DNA from: Streptomyces albireticuli
GTDB taxonomy: Bacteria; Actinomycetota; Actinomycetes; Streptomycetales; Streptomycetaceae
NCBI RefSeq assembly: GCF_021228125.1
Contig: NZ_JAJQQS010000006.1
Coordinates: 396,522-460,521, forward strand
Direction: 5' to 3'
DNA length: 64,000 nt
The position numbers were made by a program, and so were the translations under genes. Every line of letters starts with the position of its first letter. Within the stretch, counting starts at the first letter, position 1. Under the pieces are notes generated by a model. The model was not told the DNA's origin, did not search any database, and saw nothing but the letters and a program-made list of their open reading frames with translations. Shown here piece after piece: positions 34,093 to 42,199 of this stretch.

Positions 34093-34971
34093 ATGGCACC
34101 CAGGAAACAGCCCAGCGAGCGGCAGCGCCGACTGGGCGCGGAGCTGAGGAAGCTCCGTACGCGTTCGGGGATTTCCGGCGATCAGGCGGCGGCGATGCTG
34201 GACGCCGATCGAGCCCGTATCAGCAACATCGAAGCGGGCCGTCTCGATGTGTCACGGAACCGGCTGTACATGGTGCTGCGTGAGTACGATTGCCCGCCGG
34301 GCGCTTACTTCGACGGACTCATGGAGCTGGCCCAGGATTCAGGTAAGGGCTGGTGGGACGAGTACAGGGAGACCCAGGGGCGTCGAGCTCTCGATCTGGT
34401 GGAGCTGGAGTCCCGAGCCACCAGGGCGCGTGCGCACGAGCCTTCGGTCATTCCCGGGCTGCTGCAGACGGAGGGCTACGCACGCGGTGTCATCTCCAGC
34501 GTCGAAGGCGATCAACGGAACCTGGATCGCTGGGTGCGTTTCAGAATGGAGCGGCAGCGTGTGCTGGCCGAGCTGGAGACGTACCACGCCGTCATCCATG
34601 AGTCGGCCTTGCGTGTGCGGGTCGGCGACACGGGCACGATGCGGAAGCAACTCCTGAAGCTCATCGAGGTTTGTCGAATGCCTCACGTCACGGTGCAGAT
34701 TTTTCCTTTTGATATGGGGCCGTACCCGTCCCACGCCCGTTCGTTCGTCCTCTTCAGTGGCACAACCCCCGAGCTGGACACTCTCTACCGGGAGCACCCG
34801 ACCAGCGCGGACTTCATCGGGGATGGCGATCGCATCACCGAATACGCCAGTATGTTTGAGCGACTGGCCTCCCTGGCCCTTGCACCTATCGACCCGGCGG
34901 CTACTCCCGAGGCGCAGGGAGTGGGGGACTCGTTGAGTTTGCTCCAGCACGTCCTGTATGAACTGCGATAG
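34093..34971 (+). CDS. Xre regulator with DUF5753 domain (WhiJ-like)
   Basis: This 292-aa protein has an N-terminal Xre domain (RLGAELRKLRTRSGISGDQAAAMLDADRARISNIEAGR) and a C-terminal DUF5753 region (VIPGLLQTEGYARGVI, FRMERQRVL, VTVQIFPFDMGPYPSHARSFVLF). This is the common Streptomyces WhiJ-like architecture. The start is the ATG at 34093, 5 nt after a perfect AAGGAGG. It is followed after 8 nt by a DUF397 gene, its usual partner, with an anti-sigma-like ATPase gene divergent. The trio is a paralogous developmental-control module. Confidence 0.88.
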   Translation: MAPRKQPSERQRRLGAELRKLRTRSGISGDQAAAMLDADRARISNIEAGRLDVSRNRLYMVLREYDCPPGAYFDGLMELAQDSGKGWWDEYRETQGRRALDLVELESRATRARAHEPSVIPGLLQTEGYARGVISSVEGDQRNLDRWVRFRMERQRVLAELETYHAVIHESALRVRVGDTGTMRKQLLKLIEVCRMPHVTVQIFPFDMGPYPSHARSFVLFSGTTPELDTLYREHPTSADFIGDGDRITEYASMFERLASLALAPIDPAATPEAQGVGDSLSLLQHVLYELR

Positions 34972-34979
34972 GTAGCCAG

Positions 34980-35189
34980 ATGTCTCAACTTGCTTGGTAT
35001 AAGTCCTCATTCAGCACGGGATCGGAAAACGACTGCGTCGAGATCGCCCTCGCTCCCGGCGGCCTCATACGCCTCCGGGAGAGCGACGACCCTACTCGCG
35101 TCATCACCACCAACCCCGCCGCCCTCGCGCCCCTCCTCAGAACCGTCAAAGCCGACCGGCTCACTCTCCGAGTGGGCCCGCGTACGTAA
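34980..35189 (+). CDS. DUF397 protein
   Basis: This 69-aa protein fits DUF397: WYKSSFSTGSENDCVEIALAPGGLIRLRES, ending in a short segment that packs the domain (ALAPLLRTVKADRL). DUF397 proteins pair with WhiJ-like Xre regulators and are thought to act as their antagonists. It lies 8 nt after the Xre stop. Its 3' end overlaps the convergent GNAT gene by 29 bp. Confidence 0.9.
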   Translation: MSQLAWYKSSFSTGSENDCVEIALAPGGLIRLRESDDPTRVITTNPAALAPLLRTVKADRLTLRVGPRT

Positions 35190-36135
35190 CCAGCGTCCGC
35201 TTGTTCACGAACCCCAGACTCTCGTAGATCCCCAGCGCGCCCGTCGGGTTGGCCGTGTCCACCACCAGCTCGGCACGGTCGTAGCCCTGATCGCGCGCGG
35301 CCCGCAGGGTGTGCGCCAGAAGGGCCCTTGCCGCGCCCTTCCCCCGGTACGCGCGCCGCGTCCCGAGATGGGCCACGGCGCAGGAACGGACCCCCGTGGC
35401 CGCGGTGTCGGCGTCGTACTCGTCGGCGAGGAGGTACGCGGCCACGTGGTCGCCGGCGTCGAGGAGGACGGCCGAGACGTCCGCGCGGAATGACCGGGAG
35501 CCCGTGTTCCAGGTGCGCCAGTCGGCCTCGTCGGCCTCGGCGAAGTCCCAGTGGTCGAGGAACGCCTCGTTGTGGGCGAGCCGGACGGCTTCGTCGTACG
35601 ACCAGGCGAAGGGCGCCAGCCGCAGACCGGCCGGAGCGGCGGCTTCCGGCAGGGACGTGGCGGCGGTGCGCAGGTCGCGTGACATGGTGAACCAGTACCG
35701 GGAGGGGGCGAAGCCCGCCCGCTCGGCCAGCGCGGCCAGGCCGGCGTTGGTGGAGATTCCGTCGAGGTGCAGTTCACCGGGCACCTCGGCGGCACGCTCC
35801 GCGTGGAGGGCTCGTGCCCGGGCGCGCATCCAGTCGACCATCCGCGTGCCGAGCCCTCGGCGGCGGTACGCGGGGTCGACGGCGCCGGCGGTGTCGAAGC
35901 GGAGCACGCCGCGCACGGTTTCCGGTTCGTACACCAGGGCGTACGCCACCAGCCGGGTGCCCTGCCAGGCGCCGAGCGTGTCATGGGCGAGGTCCAGCTT
36001 GGGATCGGTGAACTCCTCGCGGATATCGGCCAGGTCGTGATGGATGCCGGTGCGGTCGGTGCGCTCGACTTCTTCCCGGAGGGCGGCCAGGGCGGCTATG
36101 TCCGCGGCTTCGAGCGGCCGAAATACGATATCCAT
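35161..36135 (-). CDS. tandem-domain GNAT acetyltransferase
   Basis: This 324-aa protein carries two GNAT domains. The first has an acetyl-CoA loop at YRRRGLGTRMVDWM (about residue 90) and the second at RRAYRGKGAARALLAHTL (about residue 270). It resembles mycothiol synthase-like tandem GNATs in layout, but I see no reason to assign that function. The start is the ATG at 36135. It is convergent with the DUF397 gene. Confidence 0.85.
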   Translation of the reverse strand: MDIVFRPLEAADIAALAALREEVERTDRTGIHHDLADIREEFTDPKLDLAHDTLGAWQGTRLVAYALVYEPETVRGVLRFDTAGAVDPAYRRRGLGTRMVDWMRARARALHAERAAEVPGELHLDGISTNAGLAALAERAGFAPSRYWFTMSRDLRTAATSLPEAAAPAGLRLAPFAWSYDEAVRLAHNEAFLDHWDFAEADEADWRTWNTGSRSFRADVSAVLLDAGDHVAAYLLADEYDADTAATGVRSCAVAHLGTRRAYRGKGAARALLAHTLRAARDQGYDRAELVVDTANPTGALGIYESLGFVNKRTLVTYAGPLGE

Positions 36136-36294
36136 GGACCGAAGGGTACATAGCGCACCGGCGGAAGGTCGGGAATTTACGCCTGGGCAGGGCGGAGGCC
36201 GGTGACCGGTCCCGCCCGCCGCCGGGCCGGTTCCGCCGAGCGCGGGAAGTCCCGCCGGATCGCTGACCGTGACGCACGGCGGGGGTCCGGCTTG

Positions 36295-36314
36295 ACTTCA
36301 TGAGCTCTTGAAGT
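36295..36314. promoter_or_regulatory. 20-bp near-perfect palindrome (possible SoxR box) before the MFS gene
   Basis: The palindrome has arms ACTTCA at 36295-36300 and TGAAGT at 36309-36314, with 18 of 20 positions symmetric. Its core TTCATG-AGCT-CTTGAA has the 6-4-6 layout of SoxR boxes. TTGACT overlaps its left edge and could be a -35. The MFS GTG start lies 15 nt after it. Confidence 0.5.
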
Positions 36315-36328
36315 TGTTCCGTATCGGG

Positions 36329-37801
36329 GTGGCAATACCGACTGACCCCATCGAAACCACTGAGGCCCCTGAGCCCACTGAGATCGCCGACCCCGCGTCC
36401 GCGCGGAACGGGCCGGCCGGCAGCTGGCGAGAGCTCTTCGGACCTGATCACCGGGCTACCGCCCTGCTGATCGCGGGTGTGATGCTCCTGGACGGCGCGA
36501 GCACCTGGGTGACCACCAGCCTGCTGCCGACGGCGGTCGAGGACATCGGCGGGGAGCGCCTCTACGCCTGGACCACGACCGTCTTCATGATCGCCTCGGT
36601 GATCAGCGCACTGCTGGTCGGCCGCGTCCTGGCGGTGCGCGGCGCGAGGGCCGGTTTCCGGATCGGTATCGCGGCGTTCGTGGCCGGTACGGGCATCGCT
36701 ACGGTGACGCCGACGATGGAAGTCCTGCTGGCCGGACGGGTGTCGCAGGGGTTCGGGGCCGGTCTGCTGGCCGGGCTCAGCTACGTCGCCGTCCAGTCGG
36801 TACTGCCCGAGCGCCTGTGGGCGCGGGGCACCGGTCTGGTGTCGGCGACGATGGCGGCCGGGTTCTTCGTCGGGCCCGCGATCGGCGGGCTGTTCGCCCA
36901 GTTCGGCGCGTGGCGCCTGGCCTTCGCCACGGTGATGGTGCTGACGCTGCCGCTGTTCCCGCTCGTCTCGCGGGCCGTCCCGGCCGGCGGCCGGGCGCAG
37001 AGCGTCAGCCCGCTGCCGGTGGTGTCGTTGGTGCTGCTCACCGCGGCGGCGATACTGATCAGTACGGCCGGTGTCCTGTCCGGGCCCGGGCCTTCCGTCG
37101 CCGCCGCGTTCGTCCTGGTCGCGGTCTTCGTCCTGAGTGAGCGGCGCCCCGGTGCGCGGGCCCGCGTGCTGCCCGCGTCGGCCTATACGCGCCGGTCCGC
37201 GCTCCGGTGGCTCTACCTCACCCGGGTCCTCATCACGATCGCGGCCTCCGCCGAGGCGTTCATCTCGCTGTTCGGCCAGCGCCTCGGCGATCTGCCGCCG
37301 GTGGCGGCCGGGTTCCTCGGCACCACACTGCCCGTCGGCTGGGCCCTGACCCAGGTCTCGGTCTCCGGCGCCCGCCCGGCGGTGCTCGCCCGGCTGAGCC
37401 TGGCCGGGCCGTTCGTCCTGGCCGCCGGCCTGACCGCCACCGCTCTGCTCCAGCGCGAGGACGCCTCCCCGCTCACGGTGGCGGCCTGGGCCGCGGCCTA
37501 CCTGGTGGCCGGCTCCGGGATCGGCATGGCGATGCCGCATCTGTCGACGGCGGTGATGGGCAGCACGACGGATCCGGACGAGGCGGCGAAGGCCTCCGCG
37601 GCCATGAACACCATCGGGCTGCTCGCCTTCTCCTTCGGCGCGGCCTCGGCCGGTGTCCTGGTCAACCTCGGGGCACCCTCGATGGCCCGCTCGGCGCACT
37701 ACGTCCTGTTCGCCTTCGCCGCGGTCGCCGCCCTGGCGGGCGTCACCGCCTCCGTGCGGCGGCGGGGAGCCGCAGCCCTCGCCGGGCCGGACGAGCCGTG
37801 A
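36329..37801 (+). CDS. MFS transporter (drug-exporter type)
   Basis: This 490-aa membrane protein has about 14 hydrophobic segments, starting at ALLIAGVMLLDGASTWVTTSLLPTAVEDIGG. The following LYAWTTTVFMIASVISALLVGRV segment is typical of the DHA2-like drug:H+ antiporters. The GTG at 36329 is chosen because the possible TTG at 36308 lies inside the palindrome. The soxR gene follows on the same strand after a 15-bp repeat array. If the palindrome is a SoxR box, this exporter removes redox-cycling compounds. Confidence 0.85.
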   Translation: MAIPTDPIETTEAPEPTEIADPASARNGPAGSWRELFGPDHRATALLIAGVMLLDGASTWVTTSLLPTAVEDIGGERLYAWTTTVFMIASVISALLVGRVLAVRGARAGFRIGIAAFVAGTGIATVTPTMEVLLAGRVSQGFGAGLLAGLSYVAVQSVLPERLWARGTGLVSATMAAGFFVGPAIGGLFAQFGAWRLAFATVMVLTLPLFPLVSRAVPAGGRAQSVSPLPVVSLVLLTAAAILISTAGVLSGPGPSVAAAFVLVAVFVLSERRPGARARVLPASAYTRRSALRWLYLTRVLITIAASAEAFISLFGQRLGDLPPVAAGFLGTTLPVGWALTQVSVSGARPAVLARLSLAGPFVLAAGLTATALLQREDASPLTVAAWAAAYLVAGSGIGMAMPHLSTAVMGSTTDPDEAAKASAAMNTIGLLAFSFGAASAGVLVNLGAPSMARSAHYVLFAFAAVAALAGVTASVRRRGAAALAGPDEP

Positions 37802-37825
37802 CCTGAGCGTCCGCGGGCTCCCTGA

Positions 37826-37915
37826 TGACCTGAGCCGGCCTGACCTGAGCCGGCCTGACCTGAGCCGGCCTGACCTGAGCCGGCCTGACCTGAGCCGGCC
37901 TGACCTGAGCCGGCC
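37826..37915. repeat. six perfect copies of a 15-bp tandem repeat
   Basis: The unit TGACCTGAGCCGGCC repeats exactly six times head to tail, 25 nt after the MFS stop codon. There is no reading frame on either strand that looks used. Confidence 0.95.
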
Positions 37916-37925
37916 TGGCCTCCCC

Positions 37926-37965
37926 TGGCATGGCATGGCGTGGCATGGCATGGCATGGCGTGGCC
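37926..37965. repeat. eight copies of a 5-bp tandem repeat (TGGCA/TGGCG)
   Basis: Eight TGGCN pentamers follow the 15-bp array with only ten bases between. The two arrays fill most of the gap between the MFS and soxR genes. Confidence 0.92.
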
Positions 37966-37999
37966 TGGGCCGTGTACATGCACACTTCCGGCCCCCTAA

Positions 38000-38021
38000 G
38001 ACCTGAAGCAAACTTTAAGTC
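38000..38021. promoter_or_regulatory. SoxR-box-like dyad upstream of soxR
   Basis: Within 38000-38021 the pattern GAC-N-T-N-AAG-N4-CTT-N-A-N-GTC is symmetric at 14 of 22 positions. The core CTGAAG-CAAA-CTTTAA resembles the E. coli soxS box in spacing. It lies 18 nt before the soxR ATG, which suggests autoregulation. Confidence 0.6.
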
Positions 38022-38038
38022 CGGATTACGGTTGATAT

Positions 38039-38560
38039 ATGGAAATGCCGCTTTACAACGCCAAGGAGCTCACCGTCGGTGAGCTCGCCGAACGCAGCGG
38101 TGTCACCACCAGCGCGCTGCGCTTCTACGAGTCGATGGGCCTGATCCACAGCCGCCGTACCCCCGGCAACCAGCGCCGCTACCCGCGGACGACGCTGCGG
38201 CAGGTGGCGCTCGTCCGGGTCGCGCAGAGCGTCGGGATCTCCCTGCGGGAGGTCCAGGAGGCACTGGCGCGCCTGCCCGAAGGGCGCGCGCCCACCCAGG
38301 ACGACTGGGAGGAGCTGTCCCGGAGCTGGCGGGACGACCTCGACGCACGCATCGAGCAGCTCATACGGCTGCGGGACCGGCTCGACGACTGCATCGGCTG
38401 CGGTTGCCTGTCGCTGGACCGCTGCATGGTGGCCAACCCCGAGGACCAGCTCGGCCGGGCCGGGCCGGGGCCCCGCCGCCTGTTGGTCGACCGGTTCCTG
38501 GACCCGCCGGCCCACCCCCGTTCCCCCCACGACGACCCGCCACCCGGCGCACGGGAATAA
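38039..38560 (+). CDS. soxR: redox-sensing transcriptional activator SoxR
   Basis: This 173-aa MerR-family regulator has the winged helix LTVGELAERSGVTTSALRFYESMGLI and a long dimerisation helix. The [2Fe-2S] cluster motif CIGCGCLSLDRC is followed by NPEDQLGRAGPGPRRL, which is diagnostic for SoxR. In Streptomyces SoxR responds to redox-active metabolites rather than to superoxide in general. The tail after residue 150 is Pro-rich and ends inside a 42-bp tandem duplication. Likely targets here are itself, the upstream MFS gene, and perhaps the dienelactone hydrolase gene. Confidence 0.94.
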   Translation: MEMPLYNAKELTVGELAERSGVTTSALRFYESMGLIHSRRTPGNQRRYPRTTLRQVALVRVAQSVGISLREVQEALARLPEGRAPTQDDWEELSRSWRDDLDARIEQLIRLRDRLDDCIGCGCLSLDRCMVANPEDQLGRAGPGPRRLLVDRFLDPPAHPRSPHDDPPPGARE

Positions 38561-38606
38561 GAGCCCCCCCACGACGACCCGCCACCCGGCGCACGGGAAT
38601 GAGAGC
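38523..38606. repeat. 42-bp tandem duplication across the soxR stop codon
   Basis: Two 42-bp copies begin with CCCCCCACGACGACCCGCCA and differ at one base near the end. The first copy supplies the last soxR codons and its TAA. The second lies just after the gene. Confidence 0.9.
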
Positions 38607-38670
38607 CCCCCGCGACCCCGGCCGCCCGAAGGCTTCCCGCCCACGACGGCTCCGGCCGCGGACGGCGAGT

Positions 38671-38715
38671 GCGACGCGGGCCGCTGCGACGCGGGCCGCT
38701 GCGACGCGGGCCCCC
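38671..38715. repeat. three copies of a 15-bp tandem repeat
   Basis: GCGACGCGGGCCGCT occurs at 38671 and 38686, and with a changed end at 38701. The array lies 50 nt before the dienelactone hydrolase start. Confidence 0.88.
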
Positions 38716-38764
38716 GTGACGCGGCCCGCCTCCAACACTCCGACACCGACAAGGAGCAGCATCC

Positions 38765-39520
38765 ATGCCCACCAGGACAGTTGAGATCTCCACCCCCGAC
38801 GGCACGGCCGACGCCTTCGCCGCCTTCCCCGACGACGGCGAGCGCCACCCGGGCGTGCTGCTGTACGTGGACGCCATCGGGCTGCGGCCGGTGATCCACG
38901 AGATGGCCCGGAAGCTGGCCGACCAGGGCTACTACGTCCTGGCGCCCAACATCTTCTACCGCCGCGGCCCCGCCCCCGTGATCGACGTGCCCGACCTGAG
39001 CACCGCCGAGGCCCGCGATACGTTCTTCGCCCGCATCATGCCGCTCCTGGACGAGCTGACGGTCGAGCGCGCGGTCCGCGACGCCGGCGCCTACCTGGAC
39101 TTCCTCACCACACAGCCCGAGGTCCGCCCCGGACCGGTCGGGACCGTCGGCTACTGCATGGGCGCCGTCCTGGCGCTGCGCGCCGCCGCCGCCCGCCCCG
39201 GCCAGGTGGCCGCCGCGGCCTGCTTCCACCCCGGCCCCCTCGTCACCGACACCCCCGACAGCCCGCACCTGCTCGCCCCGCGGCTGAACGCCGAACTCCT
39301 CTTCGGCCTGGCCGAGCACGACGACTCCATGCCGCCCGAGGCGGTCGCCCGGCTGAACAAGACGCTGGACGCCGACGGCGTCCGTTACGCCTCCGAGGTC
39401 TACCCGGACACCGTCCACGGCTTCACCATGGCCGACACGTCGGCCTTCAGTCCCTCCGGGCTCCAGCGCCACTGGGACCGCCTGCTGCCCTTCTTCGCCG
39501 GGGCCCTCAGCGCCGCATGA
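38765..39520 (+). CDS. dienelactone hydrolase family protein
   Basis: This 251-aa alpha/beta hydrolase has the family's Cys nucleophile in GYCMGAVLALR, an acid in LAEHDDSMP and the catalytic His in TVHGFTM. The true dienelactone reaction is one possibility, but many Streptomyces members have unknown ester or lactone substrates. The ATG at 38765 has AAGGAG 8-9 nt upstream. It follows soxR on the same strand and ends at a strong bidirectional terminator. Confidence 0.88.
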   Translation: MPTRTVEISTPDGTADAFAAFPDDGERHPGVLLYVDAIGLRPVIHEMARKLADQGYYVLAPNIFYRRGPAPVIDVPDLSTAEARDTFFARIMPLLDELTVERAVRDAGAYLDFLTTQPEVRPGPVGTVGYCMGAVLALRAAAARPGQVAAAACFHPGPLVTDTPDSPHLLAPRLNAELLFGLAEHDDSMPPEAVARLNKTLDADGVRYASEVYPDTVHGFTMADTSAFSPSGLQRHWDRLLPFFAGALSAA

Positions 39521-39533
39521 CGTTCCGAACGGC

Positions 39534-39576
39534 GAAGGGCCCGCCCCACCAGGACAGGTGGTGGGGCGGGCCCTTC
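39534..39576. terminator. bidirectional terminator between two convergent genes
   Basis: GAAGGGCCCGCCCCACC pairs perfectly over 17 bp with its complement around a 9-nt loop. It serves the dienelactone hydrolase gene and the convergent MFS gene. Confidence 0.9.
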
Positions 39577-39591
39577 GGGTTCGGGGCGGCC

Positions 39592-40896
39592 TCAGGCCGA
39601 GGCCGGGATCCGGCGGCGCGCCACGAGCGCCATCCGCGTCGCGTACAGCGTGATCGACGCCGCGCCGATCATCGCCGCCATGCCCAGCACCACCGCGCCG
39701 TCCCACCCGGCGTAGTGGTACGCCACCGCGCCGAGCGTGCCACCGACGGAGCTGCCCAGGTAGTACGCCGTCTGGTACAGGGCCGACGCCTGGGCGCGGC
39801 CCGTCTTCGCGGCGCGGCTGACGGAGGACGAGGCGACCGCGTGGCCCGCGAAGAAGCCGGCGGTGATGAGGACGAGGCCCGCGAGGACCGCGGTCAGCGA
39901 GGTCGTCAGGGTCAGCAGCAGGCCCGCCGTGGTCGTGCTCACCGCCAGGTACAGCGCGCCCCGCCGGCCGAGGCGGCCGACGAGCTTTCCGGCCGCCGCG
40001 GAGGAGGCCGTACCGACCAGGTAGATCAGGAAGATCGAGCCGACGACACCCTGGGGGAGGGAGAACGGGGCCTCGGCCAGCCGGTAGCCGATCACCGTGT
40101 AGACCGCGCCGAAGACGGTCATGAACAGCGCGCCGATCATGTAGAGGCGGCGCAGCAGCGGGTCGGAGAGGTGGCCGGCGACCGTACGGGCGAGGTCGCG
40201 CGGGGAGACGGCCGTGGCGGTGAAGTGCCGGGCCTTGGGGATCAGGGCGCGGAAGGTCACCGCGCAGATCACGGCCAGGACGCCCACCGCGGCGAGCCCG
40301 GCCCGCCAGCCCCATGCCTGGGCGACCCAGCCGGCCAGGATGCGTCCGATCATGCCGCCGAGGCTGTTGCCCGCGACGAACAGGCCGATCGCGCCGACCA
40401 GCGCCTTCGCCCGGACCTCCTCCGAGAGGTACGCCATCGCCGAGGCGGGCAGGCCCGCGAGTGCGGCGCCCTGCACGGCGCGGAGCGCCACCAGCCAGCC
40501 CAGGCCGGGGGCCAGGGGCACGAGCAGGGACACGAAGGCGGCGACACACAGGGACGCGGTCATCATCGTCCGGCGGCCGAAGCGCTCGGACAGGGCGCTC
40601 AGGGGGACGACGGCGAGGGCGAGGGCGCCCGTGGCGGCGGAGACCGTCCAACTCGCCTGATCCGGCGTCACTCCGAGGTCGTCGGAGATCGCGGGAAGCA
40701 GGGCCTGCGTGGAGTAGAGCAGGGCGAAGGTGGCGACACCCGCCGCGAAGAGCGCGAAGCTCGTACGGCGGTAGCCGGGCCCGCCGGGCACCAGCTTGTT
40801 GTCATCGGCCGAGGAGGAAGGAGAGGTGAGGGACGACAGGGCAGAGGCACCCGAACGCATGGTGACGACGGATGCCCTGGTATCGGCAGGAGGCAT
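39592..40896 (-). CDS. MFS transporter (YnfM-like)
   Basis: This 434-aa transporter has 12 hydrophobic helices and the MFS loop SERFGRRTMM between helices 2 and 3. GNSLGGMIGRILAGWV and FFAGHAVASSSVSRAA resemble the YnfM/arabinose-efflux branch. The substrate is unknown. The start is the ATG at 40896, with an in-frame ATG at 40860 possible. It is divergent from a LysR gene across about 60 bp, so it is probably that regulator's target. Confidence 0.87.
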   Translation of the reverse strand: MPPADTRASVVTMRSGASALSSLTSPSSSADDNKLVPGGPGYRRTSFALFAAGVATFALLYSTQALLPAISDDLGVTPDQASWTVSAATGALALAVVPLSALSERFGRRTMMTASLCVAAFVSLLVPLAPGLGWLVALRAVQGAALAGLPASAMAYLSEEVRAKALVGAIGLFVAGNSLGGMIGRILAGWVAQAWGWRAGLAAVGVLAVICAVTFRALIPKARHFTATAVSPRDLARTVAGHLSDPLLRRLYMIGALFMTVFGAVYTVIGYRLAEAPFSLPQGVVGSIFLIYLVGTASSAAAGKLVGRLGRRGALYLAVSTTTAGLLLTLTTSLTAVLAGLVLITAGFFAGHAVASSSVSRAAKTGRAQASALYQTAYYLGSSVGGTLGAVAYHYAGWDGAVVLGMAAMIGAASITLYATRMALVARRRIPASA

Positions 40897-40958
40897 GTCA
40901 TGACCGTATGCACGTACCGCTCATGCGTCCAATGCACAAAAACGCGATAATCGATCCC

Positions 40959-41969
40959 ATGCAGCATGACCGCAGGCCAGGGGCGTCTCTGTCACCAAGT
41001 GGCAACGAAAGCGTGACGCGGAATTTTGACAAGTCGGTAACACCTGACACTCCCGACATCAAGGCGGATTCGTGGGCGGCCACGCTCACCCCGCGCCTGG
41101 CGCAGTTCGTCGCCGTGGCCCGGCACGAGCACGTCACGCGTGCCGCGCAGCAGTTGCAGATGCCGCAGTCGACGCTGAGCCGGTCGATGGTCCGGATCGA
41201 GAAGGACCTGGGGGTGACGCTGTTCGCCCGGCACGGGCGCACGGTCTCGCTCACGGCGGCGGGGCGGGCGTTCCTGGCGTCCGTCGAGAAGGCGCTGTCG
41301 GACGTGGAGCGCGCCGCCGAGTCCGTACAGGCGGACGCCGACCCGACCAGCGGCAAGGTCGCCTTCGGCTTTCTGCACACCCTCGGCTCCGAGACCGTAC
41401 CCGGTCTGATCCGCGCCTTCCGCGCCGACCACCCGCGCGTGCGGTTCCAACTGGTGCAGGGGTACGGCGAGGCGATGCTGGAGCGGCTGCGGTACGGCGA
41501 CCTCGACCTGTGCCTGACGTCGCCGCTGCCCGACGCGCCGGACCTCGCGGCACGGCGGCTGGACGAGCAGAAGCTCCGTCTCGTCGTCCCCGAGGATCAC
41601 CCGCTGGCGAGCCGCAAGCGCGTCCGGCTCGCGGAGGCCGCGACGGAGCTCTTCGTGACCCTGGAGCCGGGCTACGGCCTGCGCCGCATCACGGACGCGC
41701 TCTGCGCGGAGGCGGGCTTCACGCCGAAGGTGGCCTTCGAGGGCGAGGACCCGGAGACGCTGCGCGGCCTCGTCGCGGCCGGGCTGGGCGTAGGGCTGCT
41801 GCCGCCGCCGGCGGTGCCGCGGCCGGGGGTGGTGGAGCTTACGGTCACGGCGCCGCGGGCGTTCCGTGAGATCGGGGTGGCGTGGTTGGAGGGGCATCCT
41901 GACACGGCTCCGGTGGCGGCGTTCAAGAAGTTCTTGCTTTCGCGGCGGGGGCAGTTGCTGCCGCGGTAG
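40959..41969 (+). CDS. LysR-family regulator
   Basis: This 336-aa regulator has the LysR helix-turn-helix RLAQFVAVARHEHVTRAAQQLQMPQSTLSRSMVRIEKDLGVTLFAR and a periplasmic-binding-type effector domain. The ATG at 40959 is favoured because a GATAAT hexamer lies 8 nt before it (40946-40951), so upstream ATGs would be outside the transcript; the message would be nearly leaderless. It is divergent from the MFS gene and should control it. The effector is unknown. The last 100 bp use less biased codons than the rest. Confidence 0.87.
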   Translation: MQHDRRPGASLSPSGNESVTRNFDKSVTPDTPDIKADSWAATLTPRLAQFVAVARHEHVTRAAQQLQMPQSTLSRSMVRIEKDLGVTLFARHGRTVSLTAAGRAFLASVEKALSDVERAAESVQADADPTSGKVAFGFLHTLGSETVPGLIRAFRADHPRVRFQLVQGYGEAMLERLRYGDLDLCLTSPLPDAPDLAARRLDEQKLRLVVPEDHPLASRKRVRLAEAATELFVTLEPGYGLRRITDALCAEAGFTPKVAFEGEDPETLRGLVAAGLGVGLLPPPAVPRPGVVELTVTAPRAFREIGVAWLEGHPDTAPVAAFKKFLLSRRGQLLPR

Positions 41970-41984
41970 CCGTGACGGCGGGTG

Positions 41985-42195
41985 TTTCCCCACCCTGCCC
42001 CTTCCCGGAACGGGGGCCCGGTGCCCCCGGGCTCCGGGCCGGGCCGGCCGCTGCGGGCCGGGGGGGGGGGGAGGGCCTTTTCCCCTACCCGCCCCTTCCC
42101 GTAACTGGGGGCTCCGCCCCCAGACCCCCTTTCCGCGCTGACGCGCGGTGGCCTCAAACTCCCCCAGCTACCGCTGGGAGGTGCCCCGGCCGGGC
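41985..42195. repeat. dispersed intergenic repeat, copy between lysR and hydrolase
   Basis: Two CCCCTTCCCGNAAC modules, a run of 12 G, the CCAGCTACCGCTGGGAGGTG module and CCGGCCGGGCTG fill this gap between convergent genes. The modules match those at 2.0, 52.2 and 56.2 kb. A plain terminator hairpin is not otherwise seen, so the repeats may act as one. Confidence 0.75.
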
Positions 42196-42199
42196 TGCA

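Noticed and set aside
36308..36328. TTG at 36308 as the start of the MFS gene
   Set aside because: It lies inside the 20-bp palindrome that overlaps a promoter-like TTGACT. The GTG at 36329 just after the palindrome is more sensible.
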